Origin: Verrucomicrobia bacterium IMCC26134
GTDB lineage: Bacteria; Verrucomicrobiota; Verrucomicrobiia; Opitutales; Opitutaceae
Direction of reading: 5' to 3'
Assembly (NCBI GenBank): GCA_000972765.1
Contig: CP011265.1
Coordinates: 2,849,001-2,913,000 of the forward strand
Length of the DNA: 64,000 bases
Shown here in pieces: positions 56,931-64,000 of the stretch. Below the pieces are notes generated by a model. The model saw only the letters and a program-made list of their open reading frames with translations, was not told where the DNA came from and did not search any database. How positions within the stretch are numbered: position 1 is the first letter of the stretch; every line of letters starts with the position of its first letter. The translations under genes and the position numbers were made by a program.

Positions 56931-58454
56931 TCAGCCCGTGATCTCCAGCAGCGTGTCGCCGGAGCCATCGCGCGTCAGCTGCCAGTCGGTCGCGGTGATT
57001 CCCTCAAGGAACGACTCGTCGTGGCTCACCAGCAGCACGGCGCAGGGACAATCCGCCAGGGCCTGCTCCAGGCAGAGAATACCCGGCAGATCCATGTGGT
57101 TGGTCGGCTCATCCATCACGATGAGGTGCGGCCCGCGCACGATACCGATGGCGAGAAGCAGTTTTCTCACCTCGCCCGGGCTCGGCAGCGCACTCTCCAG
57201 CAGACGCGCCGGACGTGAGCCGAGCCGGCTGATCGTGATCATCACGCGGCCGAGTTCGTCGTTGGGCAGGCGCTTCACGGCATCAAGCAACGCGCGCGAA
57301 TCCTCGGCGGAGATCTCCTGCGGCACGGTCACGAGCTTCTCCGCCGGCAACTGGAGGTGCGCGAGCAGGTGCCGGATGAGCGTGCTCTTGCCGAGTCCGT
57401 TGGCGCCCTTGAGCGCGATGCGGCTGGTGCCGCCGATCTCCAAATCGGGAAAACGCAGCTGCCGGCCGCCGCCCAAGGAAAGGCTGCCGGCGGGCAGACG
57501 CAGCAGAAAATCCCTCGGCATGAAGGATGCGCCGTCCACCCAGATGCCGGTCTCGTAGCGCTTCTTCACCGCGATCTCGGAGCGTTGCGTCGCCACCTTG
57601 CCCGCGCGCTGGTTCATCTGCGCGACCATTTTGCCGGCGTAGGCGTCCTTGCCGCTCATCTTGGCGAGGTTGCGCTGGGCGCGGCCGTCGTGGTCGTGGG
57701 CGGGAATCTTGATCTGCTTGGAGCCGCGTGAGGCCGCCGCTTTCTGGTCCGCGATGACACGGCGGCGCTGGGCCTCGTCCTTGAGGCGGCTCTCGGTGCG
57801 TCGAAGAGCGTCACTGGCGTTGCGCGCGGAGGTCTCCTCGTTCTCCTGCTGCTCCATCGCCTCGGTCACCCCACCCGGCCGCATGACGGCGTCGGGCGGG
57901 TCGATGATCAGGCACTGCGAGCAGAGTTCGTCCAACAACGCGCGGTCATGGCTCACCAGCAAGCCGATGCCGCCAAACTCCTGAAGCGCCCGCAGCAGCA
58001 AACGGCGCGCATCGGCGTCAATGTGGTTGCTCGGTTCGTCGAGCGCCAGCACGGCCGGCTCGCGCCAGAGCGCGACCGCAATTTGCGCGCGTTTGCGTTC
58101 GCCGTGGCTCAGGGTGGACCAGCGCTCGGGCCAGTCCTCGGCCACCCGGAGTCGGGCTTTGAGCACGGTCGCGTCGGGCGCCCAGATAAAATCCTCGAAA
58201 AACTCGGGCGCATCGTCGGTGCGCTGCGCGACATACAGCGACAGCCCCTGTCGCGTCACCGCGCCACCCTGCGCGGTGAGTTCGCCCGTGACGACCTTCA
58301 GCAAGGTGGTCTTGCCCGCGCCGTTGGGCCCGACGATACCCGTCCAGCCGGAAGGAAACTGCACCGTCAAATCGGTGAACAGGGGCGAAGTCATCCCCGG
58401 ATGCGCAAACTCGACTGCTTGAAGTGCCAGCTGGGCGGAAGCCATGCGCGGCAT
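56931..58454 (-). CDS. ABC-F family ATPase
   Basis: 507 residues from the ATG at 58454 (MPRMASAQLAL); 58445 and 58496 are alternative starts. Two ABC domains, no membrane segments. First: Walker A GIVGPNGAGKTTLLKV, signature LSHGERKRAQIAVA, Walker B ALDEPSNHID. Second: Walker A LKGANGLGKSTLIRHL, signature region SPGEVRKLLLAIGI, Walker B IVMDEPTNHMD. A basic linker (SRGSKQIKIPAHDHDGRAQR) joins them. ABC-F proteins act on the ribosome (translation factor or antibiotic resistance). Divergent from the GntR operon, with a perfect 9-bp inverted repeat in between. Confidence 0.9.
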   Translation of the reverse strand: MPRMASAQLALQAVEFAHPGMTSPLFTDLTVQFPSGWTGIVGPNGAGKTTLLKVVTGELTAQGGAVTRQGLSLYVAQRTDDAPEFFEDFIWAPDATVLKARLRVAEDWPERWSTLSHGERKRAQIAVALWREPAVLALDEPSNHIDADARRLLLRALQEFGGIGLLVSHDRALLDELCSQCLIIDPPDAVMRPGGVTEAMEQQENEETSARNASDALRRTESRLKDEAQRRRVIADQKAAASRGSKQIKIPAHDHDGRAQRNLAKMSGKDAYAGKMVAQMNQRAGKVATQRSEIAVKKRYETGIWVDGASFMPRDFLLRLPAGSLSLGGGRQLRFPDLEIGGTSRIALKGANGLGKSTLIRHLLAHLQLPAEKLVTVPQEISAEDSRALLDAVKRLPNDELGRVMITISRLGSRPARLLESALPSPGEVRKLLLAIGIVRGPHLIVMDEPTNHMDLPGILCLEQALADCPCAVLLVSHDESFLEGITATDWQLTRDGSGDTLLEITG

Positions 58455-58499
58455 CGTGGTGACCCGCCCATCCCCCGCAATGCCAAGTTCGAACATACT

Positions 58500-58522
58500 G
58501 AAAACCCACTGTTTGGGTTTTC
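58500..58522. promoter_or_regulatory. Inverted repeat between divergent ABC-F and GntR genes
   Basis: Perfect arms GAAAACCCA (58500-58508) and TGGGTTTTC (58514-58522) with a 5-nt loop. Could be an operator or, read on the minus strand, a leader hairpin of the ABC-F gene. Confidence 0.55.
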
Positions 58523-58537
58523 CGCTTGCCGTCCCAT

Positions 58538-58560
58538 CTGTATTAGTGTGAGTAGAACAG
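58538..58560 (+). promoter_or_regulatory. Putative GntR (YtrA-type) operator/-10 region
   Basis: Partially palindromic CTGTATTAG, GTGTG, AGTAGAACAG immediately before the regulator's ATG (58562). TATTAG at 58541-58546 could serve as a -10 box, giving a very short or absent leader. YtrA-subfamily regulators typically bind such sites upstream of their own gene. Confidence 0.45.
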
Positions 58561-58561
58561 T

Positions 58562-58945
58562 ATGCTTCCCTTCTCGATCGATCTGAAGCCCGGACTGCCG
58601 GTGGCGGAACAGATTTTGTTCGCGGTCAAAAGAGCCGTGGTCGCGGGCCAGCTCCGCCCCGGCGACCGCTTCCCCTCCGTGCGCGTGCTGAGCCAGGAGC
58701 TGCGCATCAATCCCAACACCGCCCACAAGGTCGTCGCCGCGCTAGTGAACGAGGGCGTGCTCGTCACCACGCCGGCGGTCGGCAGCATCGTCGCCGCGCC
58801 CGCCGCCGGCACCCGCCGCGAACGCGCGGCGCTCCTCGGCGCCGAGCTCGAACGCCTCGTCGTGGAGGCCAGGCAACTCGGCCTCACCCTCGACGAAGTC
58901 CAGGACGGCCTCGCCGGCCAGTGGCGCCGCCTCACTGGTAAATAA
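58562..58945 (+). CDS. GntR-family regulator, YtrA subfamily
   Basis: 127 residues, the short YtrA type. N-terminal winged helix (EQILFAVKRAVVAGQLRPGD, then RVLSQELRINPNTAHKVVAA) plus a short C-terminal helical tail without the usual large effector domain. Represses an adjacent ABC transporter operon in characterised relatives, often induced by cell-wall antibiotics. Heads a four-gene operon with the ATPase 21 bp downstream. Confidence 0.92.
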   Translation: MLPFSIDLKPGLPVAEQILFAVKRAVVAGQLRPGDRFPSVRVLSQELRINPNTAHKVVAALVNEGVLVTTPAVGSIVAAPAAGTRRERAALLGAELERLVVEARQLGLTLDEVQDGLAGQWRRLTGK

Positions 58946-58965
58946 TTTCCACCCGCCCCCGCCCC

Positions 58966-59886
58966 ATGAACATCATCGAAACCCAAGGCCTCACCCGCCG
59001 CTACGGCCGCCAGGAGGCCGTGCACGCCCTCGACCTCGTCATCCCCGCCGGCGGCGTCACCGCCCTGCTCGGCGCCAACGGCGCCGGCAAATCCACCACG
59101 ATCAAGCTCCTCATGAACCTCCTCGCGCCCACCGCCGGCCAGGCCCGCGTGCTCGGCGTGGACTCGAGGAAACTCGGCCCGGCGCAGTTTCGCCGCATCG
59201 GCTACGTCGCCGAGAGCCAGGAGCTGCCGCTCTGGATGACCGTCGGCGGCTTCCTCAACCACTGCCGGCCCTTCTACCCGAAGTGGGACCGCGACCTCGA
59301 GCGCACCCTGCTCAACCAGCTCGATCTGCCGACCGACCGGCGCCTCAACCAACTCTCGCGCGGCATGCTCATGAAGGCTGCCTTGCTCTCGTCCCTCGCC
59401 TACCGGCCAGACCTGCTGGTGCTCGACGAGCCCTTTGGCGGCCTTGATCCGCTTGTGCGCGAGGAATTCGTGCGCGGCATTCTTGAGGTGTCCTCCCTTG
59501 GTGACTGGACCGTGCTCATTGCCTCGCACGACATCGAAGAGGTCGAGCGTTTCAGTGAACGCATCGTGCTGCTCGACACCGGACGTAAACGCATCGACGA
59601 GAGCGTCGAGGCCCTCCAAGCGCGCTTCCGCCGCATCGAGGTCTCGCTGCACGACGAACCCTCCGCGGACGCCACCCAAGACCTGCCGCCGGGTTGGCAA
59701 GAATTCAGCCGCGCCGGCCAGCTGGTGCGCTTCATCGACCGCGCCTACTCCCCCGCAACGACCGAGGCGGCCTGCCGCGCCCGTTTCCCCTCCGCCGCCA
59801 TCGCCGCCCATCCGATGACCTTGCGCGAGATCTTCATCACCCTGGCCCGCGCCGGACGCGCCGAGGCGAAGCTGGCCGCCGCATGA
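58966..59886 (+). CDS. ABC transporter ATP-binding protein (YtrB-like)
   Basis: 306 residues. Walker A LLGANGAGKSTTIKLL, Q-loop, Walker B LLVLDEPFGGLDPLV and switch His in IASHDIEEVE are intact. The signature reads LSRGM rather than LSGGQ, a variant common in this ATPase branch. A C-terminal domain of about 90 residues follows. Its stop overlaps the next gene's start by ATGA, so it is coupled to the permeases. Confidence 0.92.
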   Translation: MNIIETQGLTRRYGRQEAVHALDLVIPAGGVTALLGANGAGKSTTIKLLMNLLAPTAGQARVLGVDSRKLGPAQFRRIGYVAESQELPLWMTVGGFLNHCRPFYPKWDRDLERTLLNQLDLPTDRRLNQLSRGMLMKAALLSSLAYRPDLLVLDEPFGGLDPLVREEFVRGILEVSSLGDWTVLIASHDIEEVERFSERIVLLDTGRKRIDESVEALQARFRRIEVSLHDEPSADATQDLPPGWQEFSRAGQLVRFIDRAYSPATTEAACRARFPSAAIAAHPMTLREIFITLARAGRAEAKLAAA

Positions 59887-61007
59887 ACCTCACCCTCCAC
59901 CTCGTCCGCAAGGATTGGCTCCGCGCGCGCCCCGCCCTCGTGGCTTGGTTTGCCTTGATCGCGGGTAAAGCCTGGTGCGTCTGGAGCCTCACGCGATCGA
60001 CCGACACCAGCTCAGACCTCGCCGCCCTCGGCGGCTTCGTCAACATGCTCAACGGCCTTGAGACCGTCACCGGCGCGATGCTGGCCGCCTGGCTCGCCCT
60101 CGAAGACCGGGCCCACAGCACGATCGCCTTCTGGACCACCCGCCCCATCGGCCGAATCCGACTGCTGCGCGCCAAGTCCCTTGGCGCGCTCCTGTTTTTC
60201 ATCGCCGCGCCGCTGCTCCTGCTCGCTCCAGTGTGGCTGGCGGCCGGCTTTTCCGCGTCGGACTTTTTCGCCGCGGCCGTCGATTGGGCCCTGCTGCAGG
60301 GTTTCGCTGTCGCCCTTGGCCTGCTCGCCGGCGTGCTTGCCCGCGACCTGGGTCAGGTCTTCATCGGCGCACCGCTGCTCGGCCTCGCCTTGCTGGGTGT
60401 CGCCGCTTGGCTGCGTCGCGAACCCGCTCCGGCCGCAGGGTGGAGCATGTCCCTCGGATTGGCCGTCGCGGTCATCGGTATCGCCGCCGGCTACTCGCTG
60501 CGTCGGCGCGGTCTGGCGCTGAGCGTAATAGTGGTCGGCTTTCTTCTCGTCGCAGGTTGCGGACTTCCCATTCTGCCCATGGACGAAATGCTTCGCCCGT
60601 GGAGTGAACCGACCAGAGCCCTTCAAGTCGGGGAATCGCATGGTTCCGCCCCACGTATCGTGAGCTATGTGGGCTTCGATTACGACCCCCAAGGACACCG
60701 GGGCCTGCTCATGCAAAACACCCGGCCGTGGATCAGCCTCCGTCGCAACCAGCAGACTCACGGGCAGACCAACGAGCTCCCGCTGCAATTCACGATCAAC
60801 GACCCGTCCTCGGGCAAGCCAACCGTCCTCGTCCCTCGCCGCCTCGGCACCGTCCAAGCCGCATCCCTGCGCGTCAGCCGCTGGCACCTCGCCCTGCCCG
60901 AAAAATTAAAAGTCCCCGCCAACGGCATCCGGCTCTTCGCCACTCCGCCGCCCGGTTTCGCGGAAGAAATGTATAAAGCCCAATTCCCCCATGGCCTCCA
61001 TCCTTAG
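59883..61007 (+). CDS. ABC-type membrane permease with C-terminal extracytoplasmic region
   Basis: 374 residues from the ATG at 59883 (MNLTLHLVRKDW), overlapping the ATPase gene by 4 bp. About seven membrane helices (LVAWFALIAGKAWCVWSL; LLFFIAAPLLLLAPVWLAAG) and then a roughly 130-residue soluble tail of unknown fold. The first 60 residues resemble those of the next gene product (SFLRKDLRYLRWPWLAWLGL), marking the two as paralogues. Substrate unknown. Confidence 0.85.
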   Translation: MNLTLHLVRKDWLRARPALVAWFALIAGKAWCVWSLTRSTDTSSDLAALGGFVNMLNGLETVTGAMLAAWLALEDRAHSTIAFWTTRPIGRIRLLRAKSLGALLFFIAAPLLLLAPVWLAAGFSASDFFAAAVDWALLQGFAVALGLLAGVLARDLGQVFIGAPLLGLALLGVAAWLRREPAPAAGWSMSLGLAVAVIGIAAGYSLRRRGLALSVIVVGFLLVAGCGLPILPMDEMLRPWSEPTRALQVGESHGSAPRIVSYVGFDYDPQGHRGLLMQNTRPWISLRRNQQTHGQTNELPLQFTINDPSSGKPTVLVPRRLGTVQAASLRVSRWHLALPEKLKVPANGIRLFATPPPGFAEEMYKAQFPHGLHP

Positions 61008-62679
61008 CTTCCTGCGCAAAGATCTCCGCTACCTCCGCTGGCCGTGGCTCGCCTGGCTGGGCCTGTTGATCGCCAAAATCGCCCTCGGCGTCTGGTGCAT
61101 CCACGCACCCGGCTTCAGTTCGTCGGACAACACCGACGCGATGCGGCTGGACGTCGTCCTTACGAGCCTCGGTGCCCTCACCTGCTACCTGCTCGTCCTG
61201 CGCCTCGTCCAAGCCGATGCCCCGCTGCGTCCCCGGGCTTTTTGGCATACCCGCCCCATCTCCGGCGGCGGCCTGCTCGCCGCCAAAGCCCTCGTCGCAT
61301 TTCTGCTCTTCGGCCTCACGCCCGGGCTGGTCTCGCTGCCGTGGTGGCTATCCAACGGACTCGGAGGCACCGATCTCGCCCTCGCCGCGCTGGAACTCCT
61401 GCTCACGCACGTCGCCATCATCCTGCCTGCGTTCCTTCTCGCCTCAGTGGTCGATTCCTTTGGCCGCGCCATCCTCTGGTCCGTCGTCCAATTCGGTGCG
61501 ATCATCGGCCTCGCACTTTTTGCCGGCCCGTCAAATGACTCGCTATCGCTACTCGAACCCGGCCTCGCGCTCAGCCGCGAGTTGCTCGCCGCCGGCATCG
61601 CGACCGTGGGTCTTGCCTCACTCATCATCTGGCAATTCCGCCGTCGTCGCCAAGTTGCCGTCATCGTCGGTCTGGCACTCCTCCACGTGGTCGTCGCCGT
61701 CACCTGGAAATACTCACCCTACAATTTCATTCCCAGGCCCGCCGGTTGGACCGAGCTTAACGCCGAGCGCTACAAGGACGTCGCGCTCCAGCCAAATGCC
61801 ACAGCCTTATACGAACACCCGCAGTATCGTGGCCCCGAACCCGAGCCGACCATCGTCCGCTTGACATGGCCCGTCACCGGACTGCCGCCCGACTTTAACG
61901 GCGCTTCCTACCACACCGTGCTGTCGTATGACGACGGCCAGGGCGAAGCTATCGAGCCAAAGGATGTGCATGGCTACGCCATGTCCAACTTCAACCCGCA
62001 GATTGAACTCCTGATAAAAAAATTCGGATTACCACCTCGAAAAACACCCGACGGTGAACCCCGTCCCCCATTAATTGTCATCCTGCATCTGCTGAGTCGC
62101 GACCAGGCCGATCACCTTAAACGACACCCGCCGACTGCAACGACCAGTCTTCACTTAAATCTCAGCCGTTCGAAGATCAGCCAAGCCCATCCTCTCGCAC
62201 CGGGCATCGCGTTCACGGATCGCCAGGGGAGCGTGCGTATCGTTAGCCTCGATACAGATATATCGAGCGTGCAGGTTGCGGTCTCCAGCACCGAGCCTTT
62301 GTCGTTTCTCCAGCTCTACTTCGCGGTGCGACGCTCCGACTACCAAAACCCGCCAAGCGGCTACTCTCCCGTCGTATCGCATGCCGAAGACTACATCTTC
62401 GACTCCACGTCCATGAAATTACGAGGGCTGACGGAATGGCGGGAGAGCCAGCTGGTGATAAATGGCGTTAGGATCACTCGCTCGCACGTGGGCTGCGACC
62501 GTCCCCACGCCTTCCGTGATGGCAAGTGGGTGCCCTCCGACATCGACCCCGCCGTCTGGCGCGCCGGGCTTAGGGTCGTTCGCATCGCCTACCACGAGGA
62601 GGCCCGCCTCGTCCTCACCGGACGGTCCGATCCGCTCGTTATCTCCGGCTCGCCCGCGGCGCCGTCACCGAAGCCCTAG
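60991..62679 (+). CDS. ABC-type membrane permease paralogue with large C-terminal domain
   Basis: 562 residues, overlapping the upstream permease gene by 17 bp. Six to seven helices occupy the first 240 residues (WLAWLGLLIAKIALGVWCIH; ALVAFLLFGLTPGLVSLP). About 310 residues of polar beta-rich sequence follow the last helix, presumably outside the membrane, with no recognised domain. Likely forms a heterodimeric channel with its neighbour. The large soluble part is unusual for an ABC permease. Confidence 0.82.
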   Translation: MASILSFLRKDLRYLRWPWLAWLGLLIAKIALGVWCIHAPGFSSSDNTDAMRLDVVLTSLGALTCYLLVLRLVQADAPLRPRAFWHTRPISGGGLLAAKALVAFLLFGLTPGLVSLPWWLSNGLGGTDLALAALELLLTHVAIILPAFLLASVVDSFGRAILWSVVQFGAIIGLALFAGPSNDSLSLLEPGLALSRELLAAGIATVGLASLIIWQFRRRRQVAVIVGLALLHVVVAVTWKYSPYNFIPRPAGWTELNAERYKDVALQPNATALYEHPQYRGPEPEPTIVRLTWPVTGLPPDFNGASYHTVLSYDDGQGEAIEPKDVHGYAMSNFNPQIELLIKKFGLPPRKTPDGEPRPPLIVILHLLSRDQADHLKRHPPTATTSLHLNLSRSKISQAHPLAPGIAFTDRQGSVRIVSLDTDISSVQVAVSSTEPLSFLQLYFAVRRSDYQNPPSGYSPVVSHAEDYIFDSTSMKLRGLTEWRESQLVINGVRITRSHVGCDRPHAFRDGKWVPSDIDPAVWRAGLRVVRIAYHEEARLVLTGRSDPLVISGSPAAPSPKP

Positions 62680-62759
62680 GCGCTGTATGCAATGGGACCG
62701 GACGGCCGCCGTTACCGAACGCAGGAGCCGCGCACGTTTAGAAACGGGTTTGGCGATTG

Positions 62760-63728
62760 TTATTTCGCGCGGATGCCCTGCTCGAGCCGGTCGTATTCCG
62801 CGGCGGTGAGTGACAGCACCGAGCCGTGGCGGAAGTGAAACGGAAAGGTAAAGCCCTCGCCCGGCGTGAACTGGCCGGTGGCCAGATCGTGGGTAACAAA
62901 AGGCTGGTAGCCTTTGCCCTTGGCGTAGTGGTCGAGGATCAGGCACCAGGCAGGCGCCTGGCCAGGGGCGGAAGGCGGCACCAGATAACACTCCGGCCCC
63001 TCGTAGCCGACCCGCTTTGACAGCGAGAAATCGGCCACCTCACGCCACGGTCCGGCGAGTTTCTCCGCCGACTCCATGGTGATCGCCTTGTGCTTCTCAT
63101 CCTTGGTGAAACGGTGGTAACGCCCGCCGTCGCGCACGATGGTCGTATCGATCACCGTGGTCGGTTTTTCGATGTAAATGAAGGGCGCGCCGAAGGTCTT
63201 GAAGTCGGTCGTGCGCGCGGCCCAGATGCGGTGCTTGGCGAAGGCGTCGCGCTTCGTCGTCGAGGCCCAGAACACGAGATAGTTTCCCGCCTCCTCGTCG
63301 TAAACCGCCTCGGGTGCCCACGTGCACCCGGCGTCCTCGGGCGCGACCGCGACCAGGCGCGGCGCGGACCAATGCACGAGGTCGGTGGAATCCCAAATGA
63401 CGATGGAGCGGCTGCCCGCCTGGACTGCGCGCTTCCAATCATGGTTCAGGTTGATCGAAAGATCAGTCGCGATGAGGTGGAAGGTTTTGCCGTCGTGCGC
63501 ACGCAGGAGGAAAGGATCGCGCACACCCTTTTCGCCGAGCTGGCTCAGCAGCACGGGCTCGGCGCCATTCAAGGCCCGCCAGGCGCGACCGTCTTTGCTC
63601 AAGGCAAAATAGATCTGCTCCGTTTGCGGGGTTTGTTCGCCCTTGAACGTGGTGAAGAGAAAACCGCCGTCAGCAGCGGCGAGCGCGGTGGAGCAGAGCA
63701 TCAGGAGTAGGGTTGAAAGGGTTTTCAT
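62760..63728 (-). CDS. Secreted GH43-like glycoside hydrolase
   Basis: 322 residues. Signal peptide (LSTLLLMLCSTALAAADGG), then a five-bladed propeller: IYFALSKDGRAWRALNGAEP, KGVRDPFLLR (the conserved RDP motif of blade 1), CTWAPEAVYDEEAGNYLVFW (WAPE motif), and YEGPECYLV (acid Glu). This matches GH43-type arabinosidases. Exo-acting on arabinan or arabinoxylan is likely; the subfamily is not resolved. Its ATG overlaps the stop of the following GH43-like gene upstream (63725-63728). Confidence 0.88.
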   Translation of the reverse strand: MKTLSTLLLMLCSTALAAADGGFLFTTFKGEQTPQTEQIYFALSKDGRAWRALNGAEPVLLSQLGEKGVRDPFLLRAHDGKTFHLIATDLSINLNHDWKRAVQAGSRSIVIWDSTDLVHWSAPRLVAVAPEDAGCTWAPEAVYDEEAGNYLVFWASTTKRDAFAKHRIWAARTTDFKTFGAPFIYIEKPTTVIDTTIVRDGGRYHRFTKDEKHKAITMESAEKLAGPWREVADFSLSKRVGYEGPECYLVPPSAPGQAPAWCLILDHYAKGKGYQPFVTHDLATGQFTPGEGFTFPFHFRHGSVLSLTAAEYDRLEQGIRAK

Positions 63729-64000
63729 TTGGCGCGCTTTGAAGGAAGGACGACAGGTTCTCCGGGCGAACCCGGCGAGAAGGCGGGGACAAGCGGGTCC
63801 ATCGGGCGGATGCTGCCATCGGGGTTGAACTCCATGCGGGCGAGGCAGGTCTCGCGTTGGTAACCGCCGCCGCCTGGGATGGAGTGGCGGTGGTAGGCCG
63901 CATACCAGCGGTCGGTGCCCGGCACTTGCACCACGCTGTGGTGTCCGGTGCCCTTGGCCGTGCCGTTTTTGCTCAGCACGAGCGAGCCCTCGGCCGGAAT
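63725..64000 (-). CDS. GH43-like glycoside hydrolase, 5' part beyond window edge
   Basis: The minus-strand frame is open at the right edge. The visible 91 residues are the C-terminal blade of a GH43 enzyme: TGHHSVVQVPGTDRWYAAYH with the typical YHRHSIPGGGGYQRETCLAR and RMEFNPDGSIRPMDPL motifs. Coupled by ATGA to the downstream GH43-like gene, so the two probably act together on the same polysaccharide. Confidence 0.88.
   Translation of the reverse strand: MPAEGSLVLSKNGTAKGTGHHSVVQVPGTDRWYAAYHRHSIPGGGGYQRETCLARMEFNPDGSIRPMDPLVPAFSPGSPGEPVVLPSKRAK

Overview
The window is GC-rich (roughly 60-65%), densely coded bacterial chromosome, most likely from an Opitutaceae-type member of the Verrucomicrobiota. 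This is inferred from gene content, not from a marker gene. The signs are very large secreted proteins ending in a shared DPDxDGLxNxxEYAxG-type region, a PEP-CTERM protein, a CotH/lamin-tail protein, many plant-polysaccharide enzymes, few Shine-Dalgarno sequences, and dispersed repeats carrying the AGCCGCAAAGAACGCAGAG motif. No rRNA, tRNA, transposase, prophage or CRISPR array was seen. Layout: 1-3771 holds a truncated TauE/SafE permease gene and ppdK (pyruvate phosphate dikinase) with a clear terminator. 4197-16785 is a surface-polysaccharide region: a GT8 glycosyltransferase, a BcsA-like synthase with a PilZ domain and a membrane-fusion partner (an Alg8/Alg44-like arrangement), a sulfotransferase, three methyltransferases and a giant secreted CotH-domain protein. 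Four copies of a roughly 50-60 bp imperfect palindrome punctuate this region. 17127-26223 holds a PEP-CTERM protein, a paired class IV aminotransferase (catalytic Lys apparently replaced by His) and sulfotransferase, two peptidases (S9 and M24) and a GH127-type beta-L-arabinofuranosidase. 26456-34554 holds a GT2 glycosyltransferase, a small orphan protein, a complete spermidine/putrescine-type ABC importer in the order permease, binding protein, permease, ATPase, and an AsmA-like protein. 34697-41045 is a MarR-controlled tripartite RND efflux operon (regulator, adaptor, pump, TolC-type channel) with a near-perfect 28-bp palindrome in front of the regulator. 41144-47846 holds an S4-domain RNA-binding protein, a monomeric-type NADP isocitrate dehydrogenase, a GH51-like arabinofuranosidase and an AT-richer glycosyltransferase with a degenerate DXD motif. 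48169-53334 is the most unusual gene: a 1,721-residue secreted protein with three phage-tail-collar domains, an FN3 domain, five InlB-type repeats and two seven-bladed RCC1 propellers, each apparently inserted inside an Ig-like DUF5011 domain. 53569-64000 holds an SDR epimerase, a TPMT-like methyltransferase, a beta-helix lyase-like protein, an ABC-F ATPase, a YtrA-type GntR/ABC/permease/permease operon, and two GH43 enzymes, the last cut by the window edge. Together the genes suggest a pectin- and arabinan-degrading heterotroph (GH127, GH51-like, GH43 x2, beta-helix lyase, peptidases) with central metabolism that can run gluconeogenically (ppdK), and with investment in a modified extracellular matrix made by a c-di-GMP-responsive synthase and possibly decorated by sulfation and methylation.
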